From the NCBI RefSeq assembly GCF_014805625.2, contig NW_023998459.1, forward strand, positions 62,001 through 126,000: 64,000 bases of DNA, written 5' to 3'. This document shows, piece after piece, positions 46,701 to 60,269 of the stretch (the stretch's first letter is position 1; every line of letters begins with the position of its first letter). This DNA comes from Glossina fuscipes. Lineage: Eukaryota > Arthropoda > Insecta > Diptera > Glossinidae. A program made the translations under genes and the position numbers. The notes beneath the pieces were generated by a model. It saw nothing but the letters and a program-made list of their open reading frames with translations, made no database searches and was not told where the DNA came from.

Positions 46701-47139
46701 TGAAAGTTAATGCAATAAAAAAAGTGCATTTTTCAGCATTTTGCCTTTGAATTAAAATAAGCCGAATAGAAGCTAACATAATCCTTGCACGAGACCATAT
46801 AACATTTCATGAAAGTGAAGTTATAAATATAAACTACGGAGCATTATAAAGCTAACTGAGGTCATCTCACCATGCTTTGTTTTTAAGAGTTTTATCCTCG
46901 GGGCGCTGCTTGCACTACTATTTACTCCCATGAAATATATTTAAACGCAATATTTCCAAAACATTAATTATACTTACCGCTAAGGGTGAGCTAAGTATTT
47001 TGTATACCTTTATGAACGTATTCATCGTACTGTATAAAATGTAAGACACTTTCTAAAATATAAACAGAATTTTTTTTTAAATCACACAATATAATGGTGA
47101 CATCTATTTTCTGTCCGAGACGAAAAGGTGGACCTTCAT
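43706..47139. other. Very AT-rich non-coding DNA
   Basis: Low-complexity A/T tracts dominate 44300-45000 and 46300-46700. No gene recognised. A donor-like CGTCGTAG/GTAAGTTC at about 44076 and a GTAAGTATA site on the minus strand at about 46975 have no convincing exon attached. Confidence 0.45.
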
Positions 47140-47345
47140 TTGACTCTGATTGAAAACATAAATACCGATCAGATATATGAAGACCGAAATACACCAGTGC
47201 AAGTGACAGTATGTTTACTATATCGGTGAATACTTTTTGCACAGCTATCGCATCGCCATACTGCTTGTGTGAAACAATCCGATGCTAAATCAGGCGAACA
47301 CGGCAAATGCTTGATTGCTAAAATGCTATTGTTAGTTTACACATC
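47140..47345 (-). mobile_element. mariner relic, C-terminal end
   Basis: Minus strand: LAIKHLPCSPDLASDCF (47318-47271) matches the third catalytic motif of mariner transposases (PPYSPDLAPxDxFLF). After a frame change, KQYGDAIAVQKVFTDIVNIL and later DRYLCFQSESNEG resemble the C-terminal block (x-(R/H)YGDVxxVQKAVTD.., then DR..RCIESxGxYF) of another mariner subfamily than the 0.8-kb element. Short and broken. Confidence 0.45.
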
Positions 47346-50300
47346 CATTGCATGTGTGGTTTCTCTTTAAGTGGCTAAAAGGCATACTCTCACGACAGCA
47401 TTTTCAGAAATCGCAAATTTCGATTTCGCGACATGTTGATTATTATTTATGTCCTTCATAACAAACCTTACAGCGCATATACCGCACGTAGGTAGCCAGC
47501 AAAATGAACTTATTTATTCATTTTAGCTTTTTCTCGATAATCTATTTTGCACCGGTGCAACAAACGCATCGTCGCTTATCATGCTTTAATTAGTCTTCTA
47601 CATGTCCGCTTGCCAGTTCGTTTAGCAAAACGTCGGCGAAAGATGTAACTGTTCAATTAATATAGTCGTTAACAGCTAGTGCCTCTAGAATACGGTACTC
47701 TTCCTTTCTTTCTTCTTCTTCTCCTTATGTTTTCGTATATAACAATAAGATCATAAAACTGCTTCTAACAACACGTATTTAATATCATTTAGGAAAATCT
47801 TGGCAAATTTTACTATACTCGTGCAATTAATATCGTACTTATATTAATTCATCATCAATTCATATTAAAAAGCTTGGGAAGTCATTGAAGTAGATGGTGA
47901 CTACACTTCGGATTAATCATTTAAAACTGTCGCTCTTGAATTTTTATGTTTCCTTTTTCCAGGATAAACAGTGTTCAAAAACGCCTGATAATATCGTTTA
48001 ACTGATAATTATGCACTAACCTATTAGTTGTTATGTTACTACTTGCATGCTAACCAAACTTGACGGAAATACTCGAAATAAGAGACGGGCCGCAAAAAAA
48101 GTGAACGTGAAATTACTTTTAAAACATGAATCCAAAAATTTTTGTGCGATGAATTGTTTAGGTTTGAAAACTGTGTTAGAAACAATACGTCGATTAAAAC
48201 AAAAGCCATAAGCGGTTTATTTTGCAACAAAGAAAGGTAGCATTGCAACTATATTTTTTACAATCGTATGTGTAGAAAATTGATAAGAAAAAAAGCGATC
48301 ATGTGATAACAAAAAAATTTATTTTTCGTACACGCAATGCATCTGCTCTCAATGCTCTTGGGCAACGGGAAAGTTATTCACTCATTAGATTTTGCATTGC
48401 TTGACTTCTGCTAATTTTTCTAAAGAAACATGCTTTTTACGTTATGAAATAAATCTTCCGGCCTTTGTCAAATGTTTTGCAAATTTTATTGCATTTTTTT
48501 TCACGTATCGACTAACTGGCAAAAACAATTTCTCCTCGTAGAAAAAGAATTTTAAATTCAAAGGCGCAGTCAATTAGCAGCTAACCCGCAAACTCGTAAA
48601 TTGAAGATATGACATTTATTTTTTAAACTTGCAGTACTTAACCGTGATAGATGTTCAATAAGCTTAATCTTCTTATATTCAATTCAATCATTTAACTTGT
48701 AAAGATATAAACAAATGTTTGTATATAAGGAATTTATACTTAAGCTCAACGCTTAGTCTACGTAATTCTGCCTTCTGCGCCTAAATAATTTAATTTGCTC
48801 TTCATGCGACTTTCAAATGCTGCTCGATGGCAAACGTACTTTGTTAGTTTGTGCATTTGAGAAAAATATGCTGACATTTATAGAAATAGAAAGTGTGTCT
48901 TGCAGACACCAGAAGTTTTGATAATAGGTAAACAAGGACTCGTTGTCCATCTACCTATGTAGCGGTTTTTGAAATCAATGGGTTGCATGCAGAATATCGG
49001 CTACTAAGTATTGCTATTGATATCCTACTGATCGATATAAAAGTAAGTGATTCATTGATGCTTAACTAATGCGTTAAGCATCCGAAATTCGTTAGAACTT
49101 GAATATACATTTGTTCTTATTATTTTTATTACATTTTTAATTTTTTTTTGTTTTAATTTAATACTTTTCCTGTAAACATTTTATGAATATTCAATTTTCT
49201 GTCCTTTGGCTTTTTTTATATGCCTTTATTTACTTTAACATTTTTGTATAAATTACTCTTGTTATCAATGTGCTTTAATTTAAAACATTATTACGTTGTT
49301 GTTGTAACTGTTGCTTTGTGGGATTATGGATTTCTGTTGTATTTGTAAGTTTGCCGTTTAATAAAAAACAATTCAATATATTTTATTAATTTATTAAAAC
49401 ACTTTGTAAACTAAAATAGAAATAAAAAATAATCAAACATTTTTTTCTTTTATGTTGTTTGATAAATTTAGTAATTGTGTATGCAAACAACAAGTGAAAC
49501 GGTTATGAGGTTTACTCGGTCCGATAAGCTAAATAAAGTTCCTTTTTTTTGTAGAGATTGTTCTCGGACTTAGTTGTTTGCTTTAGTTTGTTTTTGTTTA
49601 TTTAAGTTTGTTTACCTATTTATTACCTATGGCAGTAAGTATATTAGATTTGTCGGATGGCCAAGTGAAAAGATACGCTTTGGAGACCATACGCATTAAA
49701 ATACAAACGTATATATGTGTATGTATACATAGAAAGAAACATGTGTAAATGAATATTTATATACATATATGTGCACACACATTCACATTACTTTGCAATG
49801 AAGAAAGTTCGTATTGCGTATAATGAGTAGAACTTGAACTATTCTCAATTTTCTAGTAAAGTAGCTCTCTTTTTTTCGATAAGGCGTTGCTTGGACAATT
49901 TTATAGTATACAAGCTTGATTAGTCGCAAGTAACTGCGAATAACGAAGTTTTTGGATATAACTGCTACAAGTTACTTCAATCGCATTGTTACTGTTAAGC
50001 ATCGTGACTAAAACTGTTCGCCGAGTTTGTAAACATGAAATTGAATTAGTTGCCTCGAAAGGCAATCCGGACCATAGGGACTCTTTCGTCACATTTGGCA
50101 CGCTTTTATAATTAATCAAAAGAAGAACTTATAGCTTAATGCGTCTTAAAATTAATCGGTGGTACGTATTGAATGGAATATTATTTATCGATACAGCGGT
50201 AAAACTATGCATGGATTCCAAGTAAGAAAAGTTTCATCGCTTTTACATCAATCATCATTGCTTTATTCAAGTTTGTTTTTTCAGTACTTTTATGTTTCTT

Positions 50301-53300
50301 TTGACATATTTTATGAATCAGTTCTTCTCTCGGTTGGAGGATACGGCTCTGTACCTCGTTGTAACAGTATTTTCAGCCAAAAATTCATCTATTTTCTATA
50401 TAACATATAACTCCACCATCCCGGATCGCTGGATTATTTTCGGCATTTGTTGCTGCGTTACAAAGCTCTATTCATTACCACTCGTTTATTTTGATACAAT
50501 GAGTTTTTGAACTTTTTATTCTTGTGTTTGCTTCTTTGTATTTGCATACGTTCTGATCGTGTTTGGCAGTAAAATTCATCTGTGTATTGTTCTGTAGAAC
50601 ATATCGATCAGCTTATTCAACGTCGTTGGGCAAAGAAGTTTCACTGAATGCTACTGAGTTTTTTATATTTTCATATTCATATGTCAACGAATCCTTCCAT
50701 ATTAACGCATTCATCAATTTTATCCGGATAACATTTATTCTACAAAAAAGTACTTTCCGTTGTTAATGGTGGCAAGGCCCCTAACGTTGTTTGTACTAAT
50801 TTTTATATTGCTAAAGATTGTTTCGATTTCTGAAAAATGCAACATGTACAATTTTTTTCGCTTCAATTATTTTTAAATAAATTAAAATTATTTGTTAAAA
50901 GTGTGTCGAAATTTAGTGGGAAATCTACATGTATATATTTTTTGCGGAATATTTTTTATAGAAATCTCGAAATGTCGTCGTTGATCGAACTTGATTTCAA
51001 TAATTTGTACGTTTCAACGACTCCGCAAAGTGATGGCGACCACATCTCGACTATATTGTATATATTATGTCTGAAATTACCATAGTTTCATTAGAAACTA
51101 AAAATGTAAATAATGGGATTTCATCTGCTTAACTGATATTTCACAAGTTTTTGCAAAAGCATAACTAAATCGTTGAGAAACGCGCAGGGTTTACTAGATG
51201 ATATTTGATTATTATAAAGATTCGTAAATAAACCGTTAATTATCTGGTACAAAAAGGATTAAATTAAAATCGGTTTTAATCATTTTCTTGACAATTTAAA
51301 GCCTTAAAAGAAGAAAGAGTGAGCTCAGGGCACAATCCTCCAAATAGCAAAGAAATATTAATGCTGCCAGCAAGAGACCGCATGTTGTTTTATATTGCAT
51401 GACCTTCTGATATTCTTTGGACGCCTAAAATAGCTACTAACGTATATGCCCCGTAGCAAGCTTTTACGGCTTATAGTTCATACACTTTGGGAAAAATTTT
51501 CCATTTATGCAACGCTACATTTGTATAGGATTATGTTCTCATAAATATGTCGTTTGCGATATTGCAGTATGCAATATACGGGATTGGTATATATATCAGT
51601 TGTTGGTATTAAGAGATTCGTCCAATCTAATCGTTTATAGTTGTTTGAGATATATTTATATTTGTTTATTGTTTTTTTTTTCTTTTTTTTTTAATAACAC
51701 TCTACGCAATCGAATTGTTTGATAATGAATGCGTGCATGTGTTACTAACATTATTGGCGTTAAATAAATAATTTTTTAATTTACAATAAAATATTTCAAC
51801 ATTTGATAATTTATTTATATCATCTAATGCAATATTTACAAAATTAAACAAAACGTTTTTTTTTTGTTTTTCAATATTACTTTAATTAATATTTATATAC
51901 CCACCACGAAGGACGTATTAAACATGAAGAAGTTGTGCACTAAAAAATTCAAAACCCCTATACCTTCTTGATTTGCATTGAAAACAAATCATTTTCCATG
52001 GTTTGTCGATTTCTCAAAACTTTTTCTAAAGCATCAAGTATTCAGCCGTATTCTGACGTTCTGACGTTTACCAGTTATAAAAGAAAGCACTGAGTTTGAC
52101 AAGTATGACAAAATCTTTTTTCATCAGTTTTGATTTAAAAGAGGATTTTTAACTTACGATAACAATATGAAATGCGAAATAGTTAAAAGAAGGTAGGATT
52201 AGAAAATGGAACATTTTGCATATAGCTTATTAAAGAAATTATTTTAATATAACAATTCCTATTCCTTACATAAATAAAAAGTACAATTCTTTTTGTGGCC
52301 CACCTTTGTTTTTTTTTTACAGAATTGAATGAAAACGTTGCAATTATGTTGTCTTCCATTTTCTACATCCTTCTCTTTTACATTCTCCTTGAATTTTTAT
52401 AAATTTTCTCTTTATGTACTCATTTATTACAAAAAAAAACGATCAGCGAACTGCTGAAGAGTACAGTATAACTATGGTATTTTTTCCGTCAGAATACGAA
52501 AAGAGCATAAGAAGATAAGAAGCTGGCTTTATCATCGCTTGGCAGAGACACATTATTACCGCTTTCTGAGCGATTGTGCTTAGACCAATTAGGTTTGGGG
52601 CGAATGTGGTATTCCCAAGCAGTAATATCTCTCTTTTTTTTTCTCTCTCTCTCTCACCACTGTTAATTTTTGTATTAACTCGCGCGAGCGCAATTATAAA
52701 AAAAAAACCCTGGAAGTATTATAACCACATTCCAATTGCCATAAAACGAAAAGTTGTACCAATTTTTTGGAATGTGAAAAGAATGTTTCTAATCAAATAC
52801 TTTTAAATCTAGACATAAACAATAGGGAAATGTCTTATTCAATTTCTTTAAATGTTACATATTAAAATTCAGGAAAATAGATCTGATATATTTGGGGAAC
52901 ACTGCCTTTTATTTGCTCCAAAAAATAAATAAATTTTATAAATTTAAAGTATTTTTTATGGAGAGAAAAAGAAGTACAATCCGAACATGAAGCAGAAGAG
53001 GGAATGTTATGATGCCAACGATCGATCTTTTGCATAACTAGACCTATTCAACGGCGTAGACTTATAGGACATGTTTTCTTGTTAACGTTCACATACATAT
53101 ACCTGTATAAAATGTTAATTATTTTTAAAAGGCCATATGTAACAAAATATCATTAAAGACTAAGTGGAAACTATTTTCTTTACTCCCCTGATGCGCTTAG
53201 TTTTACAAATAATATGGTGGGGTCATAAGTTTTTGCTTTTAGCTAAACATTAAAAATTAAAAAAAAAACCTTTTCGTGGAAACTATTTACAAAAACAATT

Positions 53301-56300
53301 CAATTACATTTACGTATATCTATTAATGTGCATTTGTAAGCGGAATTTATGTATATATATCTTAATTTTTCAAAAGCGACATTTTTTTTGATCAATTTTG
53401 ATTCAATACCCACCACGAAAGGAAGAGTTGCACAAGATTATGGTATCATTTGTGACAGCTAGATAAACGCATTATCGATCTCATCGATTACGGTGTAAGA
53501 AGTGTAAGAATTTGCAGCGATCTTGGATCTGTGTATCCGAACATCTTTTTGTCGCCTGTTGTTGTCGCCGTAGTTTGAAAATGGGCGTGGTTCACCTACA
53601 TCCATTTCCACTAAAGGCAAAAAACTCCCTCAAAATCCTTACTAAAAATTAGTTTAAAACTTTTTGAATTATTTATTAGAACAATTTCAGTTCAGTGAGT
53701 CCTCTACAATCACAGAAAACAAATAACTTAAATGAAATCTTTACTAATTGTAAAAAAAGTTGTCGTTCTTTACCGAACTAAATTGAATCTGAAAAGTTAG
53801 TGTAAAAAAATTCTGATCGACTTGCCCGCACTTGAAAAATATCTTTTGTTGTGACGTGTTGGTTTTAGGTGGTGGGCAGCAACGATTCGCCATATGGCGA
53901 ATACAACTTTATTTTTTCAATTTTTTTTATTATTTGCTATAATGTTTATAAAACAAATATCTTTTGTTATACGGTTTTTTCCTTCTAGTTTCCGTTTTTC
54001 TTACAATTTATTTATATGTAACTGTAATGTTATATTGTTGGCACTTTTTCAAACTTTATGTTTTGCTTACTTCTCTATATTTAGTTAAGTGTACGCATGT
54101 ATACCAAGAATGCTTATTATACCTGTCTTTTGTTGTTTGCTGTTTTTTGTTTTTGTTTTAACTCTTTAAATATTCTAACGTATATATTTTTCTGATTATA
54201 AAAAGCTCGAAATTCAGTGCAAGTATTCTGCTAAGTTTTACGTTTGCAATGGCGGTATTAGTATTAACCTTATGCAAGTCCAGCTTAAACAACAATGGAT
54301 TGTTAATACATGTATTGAAAATCGAAGAGAATACGATGTTGACGATGAAGAAGATGATATACGCTTGTCCTTCGACCAATCATAACCTTTGGGAGATTGG
54401 CCCATCAATTTTTGTTCGGATTTATCAATTTCATTTAAATTTGACTGGTACTTGGTTCCCACTAAAGTAAAACAAGAAAGGGAATCAATCATTAACTTTA
54501 TATAAAATGAAAAATCGGAGTTTGAAGAATTTAATTAGCTAAGTAACAAGTAAATAGAAATTGCGGATACATATATACAAAAGCAAAGCATAGCTAGATA
54601 CAATTTAAATGTGACCCTAAACATACCCATGAGATGCCCCTTGAACTTTACGTTATAATCTTAAACATAGAAATATAATTCAAAGTCCGAAGAGTTCGCA
54701 GAGCGTCCATTTCACATTATAATTTTTTCATATACCATAGTTCAGAGAAACTGTTTTACACTGCATCGCTTAAGAACTTATACATAACATAACTCGTTGC
54801 GCTTAATGTAACTTTGTCTTTCAAGTACAAGTCAGTGTTATGAACATAAAGGAAAGAAGCTTTTCTTAATTTATAGCACACATAAAGGCTGAAAGTTTTT
54901 GCTGTGGTTTAGTGCGAACATCGAGATTTATTCCAAGATTCCTATACTCCGTTTTGTACCATTACGTAATATGTTTCTGTTTAGAAAATTTTCTGTCAAA
55001 ACTTCCTATAGCAACCGAGTTTACTTTTCATAGTTTCGAAACTGATTGTTCGTTTTATGTTAGGGCTCCTATGTCTATAATAAAATTTTTGAGTTAGTCT
55101 ATATAAAACGGGTGCACTATTGTGGAGGTGTAATGTGACAAAGAGCTACGCGCTATCGTTTCTTTGGGGAATCGAGCTTTTCGCTTACAGCACTAATGCC
55201 AATCCCTGAGAAAGAATTTCATGTTGCAGTGTAAAAGGGTACGTGAAATACTATATCAGAATACAGATATTGAGACTTCCAGATTTAAATTATACTCGCC
55301 AAAACCCAAAAATTAGTTGGCGGCATTAAATTTCATGCCACAATCTACAATAACGGGTATTTTGCGTTGCGAGAATATTCCGCAGTCTACTCGAGCGAAT
55401 AACCCCGAGCGCTGTTAGGTGGTTTTTTAAGAAGGTTTTCGAGAAACAAATATATTCCTTGACTAGACGGATGGATAAGAATCGCAACTACCAAGTCAGT
55501 AATGAAGTTATAAGCTTTTCTGATTTGGCCATGGAGACCACAGACTGCGGCCTCTCTCTCTCACGTCTTCCTCGCTTCATTTTGATCGTCCCGTATCGGA
55601 TGTATAGGTGACGCCCCCGGATAATTTCGCATATTAAAAAAAAAAAATCACAATAATCCAACAAAACTTCCAATTTATAATTCTCTTTTTTATATGTATA
55701 TATAATAATACATCCTCTGCACGATATTCACGCGAATGGTCGGCGCTTTCCAGGTCGAATTCGTAGATCCAAGTTTTGATTATTTTCAACAAAGTGACAA
55801 ATTGCAAAAATTGGGAAATATACTTTTTGAGTCGTACGAAACTAAGAGCAGCTTAGCCACTGCTGACATTTATGATGTGAAAGTTGACACATATGTCTCC
55901 TACAGTGCTACCAATTTGGAAAAAAAATATTTTTGATATTCGATATACCCGCGAAATTTAACTTGAAAATTTATCTTATTTTGTATACATATACCACGTT
56001 CACTATATTTATATGTAGATAACACTTATTTTAATAATAATTGTGCATACTTTTGGACCCGACAGACGGTTAGGCGATTTTTTATTCCATTGCATGGGTA
56101 CAGTGTTCGTTTAGTAAAGTTCGAAAATTTTAGAAGCCCCCTGATGATATATATTCTCTACACGACAGAACGGTGCACCGCAGTTAGTTGCTCTACTCCC
56201 AGAATTTAGCATAGATTGGTTAATCGACCAATGTGCTCCAGTTATATAGTAACACTAGCTTCTGATACTAAATATAATAACGCTGCAGCGTTTTAAATCT

Positions 56301-56999
56301 TGCTTTCACGATCGTCGCAAAGTTGCGCGCTTTCAAAAAAGAAAGCAGCTCGATTGCCGAGCTGAATTTAACCGTTCGTTTATTTATCTAATTGTAACAT
56401 AACAACTTATTTCCGATTGTCTTGACGATAGCTTGATTGCTCTAAATAGGGACGGGCCAATGAGCGTAATACGATTCACCCAAGAGAAGAAAAGGACGGA
56501 GCGACACCTCGAGATAACTCAATTTAATGAAACGATTAACGAAGCCCATTGCTGGTCTCCTTGCGTTTCCATGAGTGATCGATTTATGGGGAAGTATTGC
56601 CCATACTGCACGTTTAAAACGATCGGATTTTGAAGCATGGGCTTGCCCATAGATCTTTACTAGAAATGTGAAAGTTCTATCCATTATAAGCGTTGAACGG
56701 TAATGATGCTTAAACTTGAAATCTTCCAATAACATATATTGAGCATGTAGTTCATGCATGCGTTCAGTAAAAAGATAAAATAAGGAGTAGAGGTCAAGCT
56801 ATAAAGATTAATTAGAGCTGATGGTCAGAACTTTCGTTGAACTTTTGAATTATTTTTGCTAAATTAAATAATTTGAAGATTAAATATCGCAAAGTACATC
56901 CTGTTAAAGATGAGGAATATAAATATGCATTCTAAATATATATATATGGAAGATAAGGAAAGGAGCAAAGGAGCAAAGCAGGAATAGAAAAAAAACTTA
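47346..56999. other. Long AT-rich region without a recognised gene
   Basis: Probably intron or intergenic. Holds a CT repeat at about 52628-52657 and two short related segments (51896 and 53405, both with ACCCACCACGAA followed by a GTTG(T/C)GCAC-like stretch) that look like dispersed-repeat ends. Open frames at 50159-50510, 50837-51085, 55736-55936 and 56433-56759 lack recognisable domains. The 55736 frame follows a CTTTCCAG acceptor-like site and could be an exon, but no donor supports it. Confidence 0.4.
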
Positions 57000-57000
57000 C

Positions 57001-57138
57001 ATTTATCAATGACAATAACTGAATGTGTTGGCCCGATGCCATTAATTGCTCTTTCATTTTCGTTCCAAGCCGATGTTATTGCCGTTGTATGTAAGGTTGT
57101 TGTAGTGGGCGGAGGCAACGTTGTAGGTGGACTTGACA
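57001..57138 (-). CDS. Candidate internal exon encoding a Thr/Pro-rich stalk
   Basis: 138 nt bounded by a pyrimidine-rich acceptor (ATTTTTTTAG, ending 57139) and a consensus donor (AAT/GTAAGT, 57000-56995). It is phase 1 at both ends, so it can be included without breaking the frame. The encoded peptide begins SSPPTTLPPPTTTTLHTTA and continues TSAWNENERAINGIGPTHSV. Ser/Thr/Pro-rich segments of this sort are usual in extracellular stalks between folded domains and a membrane anchor, for example in neuronal Ig-superfamily proteins, but no domain is visible in the exon itself. Other exons would lie in the long flanking introns or outside the window. Confidence 0.5.
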
Positions 57139-57567
57139 CTAAAAAAATATGTCATTTAAGAAAGGTACAATTTTATATTAAATTAAAAAGATTTTTTTTT
57201 TTTTTAAAACTTTATTATAAACAGGGAGGAATCGAATCAAACCGATTTGAATTGTGTATTAAATGATATTAAAACTGATAAGGTTGTGATAAATAATTGT
57301 GTCTTATTAGTCATATTCATAAAGATATTCCCGCCACAGATATAATAAATAATTTACCATAACATTTAACTTACTTCCAATTTAATATTTTATTATTTTT
57401 ATTATTATTGTTATTTTCCTGTATATTCAGGCAAAATTGTTGCAATCACAAAATATTCCGGCCAATTATTGATGAATGTATTATTTTTTTACATGGCATA
57501 CTTTACGGGTAATAAATTTGCGTGACTGCTTGTACTACTACTGGTATAATATGTTGTGATAGCAAAC
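57139..57567. other. AT-rich intron-like DNA
   Basis: T-run at about 57190-57205 and ATT-rich low complexity at 57385-57420. No coding signal. Confidence 0.4.
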
Positions 57568-57646
57568 TTATGCTATTTGCAGGGCATCATTAATGGGATT
57601 TAAAATGTGCTGTGTGTTCAACATCGAAACTGCCTCGTAAAAATTG
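57568..57646 (-). CDS. Possible small terminal exon
   Basis: The sequence preceding it on the minus strand, TTTTTTCCCCCTTTAG, is a textbook splice acceptor. The 79 nt after it read in one frame as NFYEAVSMLNTQHILNPIND then ALQIA and a stop. No donor precedes the stop, so this could only be a last exon. No family match, and the short open frame could be chance. Confidence 0.2.
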
Positions 57647-59929
57647 CTAAAGGGGGAAAAAATGTTTTTTAACTCTGTGCTTATGCAGCAAACGGCGAAG
57701 GGTAAGAGAAAGAAACGACGAAACACACGTATCGAATTTCTATGGGTCACTTATTGTGATGCAGCAAAAAAAAAAAAACACACACACAGACACGCACACG
57801 AACACAAATGATTTTATTTGTTTTTTCTTGTATATTCAAGCTAATGTTTATTCTACGATTAGTTGTATGATAAATTTATATACTATATGTTATAAACAGC
57901 ATATATACACGCATTTGTGCATTTTTTCATTTGTTATCTCGTTTAGCGTAAATAAGTTTTTTTTTTTAGTGCAAAAGTTAAGTGTCGCCAGATTCTGATG
58001 ATATCAACAAAATATACAATACGTTTGCAAGTATTTTTTTTTTCATTTCTTTCGCCGGCTTTTGATAGAATGTTACATGAAAATTCCAGTTAGTTTACTA
58101 CAGTCACACCAAATAAATAAAACTAAATATATGTGTCTACGTGTAAGCAAAAAGTTACATAAAATATATTCTATTGTTGAAGGAAGGAAAAGAACGAATT
58201 TATTTATTTATATAACACTGTATACAAATATATTAAATGAGAACGTTTATACATAGGATATGCTAAAGATGTTTAATTTGATAATTTTGATTTATAAAAT
58301 TTTTCTCCTTAAGTTTCATTTTCAGTTTTCTCTTCTTTCCATGGTTTGATTTGACGATTTGATGATTTGGTTCGATTTTTTATTAAATCATATACATTTA
58401 TCGGTTGTCATTCGAATTGATTACATTTTTTAGTAAGCCAGTATCTATGACATTCGAACAATGCTAATTTCGTATAAGATTTTATTTTCGAATCAATTTT
58501 ATACGCGAAATATTTGCACTAATATTTTGATCGATTTTTACTAAAAGTTAAAGCCTTTCGTTAATTTCGGGGGGGTTTGAGATGGTTGAGATCCGCTTTG
58601 AAATTTTATCTGAGACAATTAACTTATAGTATGCCCGTTTAAGATTTATATCTCACTCTTCCTCCTAGGATTTTTAATAACATAACGCAACAGACAAATG
58701 GACAACGTGGCACATATAATTGAATTATCTAAGAACTTTCTGAAAAGTCAATTTGTTCTAATAGGTTTCTAATACGTATTCTTGAGTCTTTTAAAGAGAG
58801 GAGCAGTTTAACTTCTTCAGTTTCAGGTGCAATAAATAGGTTCTTTCAAAAAAGTAGATACGCAAACATCTATTATTTAATGTATTTACATATTGTAGCA
58901 ACATAATGCTTTGTTAAGCTGCTATTATTCTACATTCAATATTAGTATCATCGAAAACTAACTCACAAAAGGAAACTTCAAAATATCCTTTGATATCCTC
59001 GGAATGCAATTTGATCCGCCTTTCCTTTACTATAAGTATTCGCGGTCTCTTATACGTTATACAAAAGCGTGTGGATTGAGTCTGAAATCGTACACAGGTC
59101 TTCAGTTCAAAACTAATTTTTCGGCTAGCTGCTTTGCTCAAGGTGATCAAACTTCCTTGCAATTTTGATAATTCTTTGAAGACGTAGCAAAAATTTGTCA
59201 CCTGCAATGTAAAATAACTGTATTCCACTTCTCCACTTCATAACGATGCAGCTCGTGACTGCGGAAAAAATTTGCATACATTTAGCGGAAAGTGGATTAA
59301 CACAAAGATATCACGATGAATTTAGGTAATAGTGACTTGCTTGTAAAGGTATATATAAGCAGCATTTTTCTAGAAGACAACTTAGAGTCGAGCCAAGAGA
59401 GTTGAATTGCAATGTTCGAATGGGCAAGATAAGAACGAGAATTAAAGCGTTGCATATACGAATTCAGTAAATATGATGGAAAATTCGATTACATTGGATG
59501 TACAAACAATTTGGTCCGTGTTTTGATATGGTTCACCTTTTTTTAAAATATAATTCCAACAAAGCTAATTAATCTAACAATCCATCATCATTATCTATAG
59601 TCTCATGTCTTTTGTCGGCTAGCTAATGAATGCGGTCGCGGAAAAACTTGACGGCTTGGACATGGCTTGGTGGCCATCGACCCATCTTCGCACATTTCCA
59701 ATTTCTAAGTGTAACTGCATCGATCTCAATAAGTCGCATGCGCCAGGTCTGGAAAATATAACCGTTGCAGTAAACCTTCCCAGTCTACACTGGAAATTAC
59801 TTCTTAGGGAGCTTTTGCGGGAGACGGACGGACGTCGGCGAATTTCAAGCGAGTGAAACGCACAGTCAAACGAAGTGCAGTCAACTCTTTAAATTTTAGA
59901 GCTTATTTGTAATTATTTTACTACCGGCT
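57647..59929. other. Non-coding or unassigned DNA
   Basis: A-run followed by CA-rich repeat at 57766-57802. A 104-codon minus-strand frame at 58914-59228 has no ATG at its start but follows a TTGCAG acceptor-like site (about 59207). Its composition is varied (for example YKRPRILIVKERRIKLHSED), yet I recognise nothing. TATATATAAG at about 59348 precedes only a six-codon ATG frame. A plus-strand frame at 59626-59856 is unassigned. Confidence 0.4.
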
Positions 59930-60269
59930 TAACGATAGCGGAAACGCTAACATAGTTTGTGGGCAAGGATGGAGCAATCACATGAGTCGACGAATAAGAT
60001 GGCGGATCTGAAATACCGCTTAGGACAAGATGAGCGCTCTAGAAAACGATATTCATTGAACATTGTCTGGAGTTTTCAAACTTACCACACAAACTAACGA
60101 GATTTTCGCTTAATTCAGGAAATCTTATAAAGGTCAATATCCCACTTCTAGGACCCGGATCTAGGAATCCATCTGCAACACGGCAATTGATACCTGCACA
60201 TTCGCAAGTAATGAATCGTTCAGATTCGGGACCCGTTTTTGTTCGACAGGATGTAACAAAACACTCCAT
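59930..60269 (-). mobile_element. LINE ORF1 fragment with Cys-rich finger
   Basis: The minus-strand frame begins MECFVTSCRTKTGPESERF (ATG at 60269). It has Cys residues spaced like a zinc finger (CRTKTG, CECAGINC, then a PGPRSGIL segment) and later LVSLCGKFENSRQC. The downstream DNA (STHV.APSL..) aligns with the ORF1 part of the LINE at 11.3-13.1 kb (LVTLCGEIENIK, then STHVNAPSL). Jockey/CR1-group elements of insects often carry a PHD-like finger near the ORF1 N-terminus. This is a 5' fragment of the same family as the 12-kb element. Confidence 0.65.
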
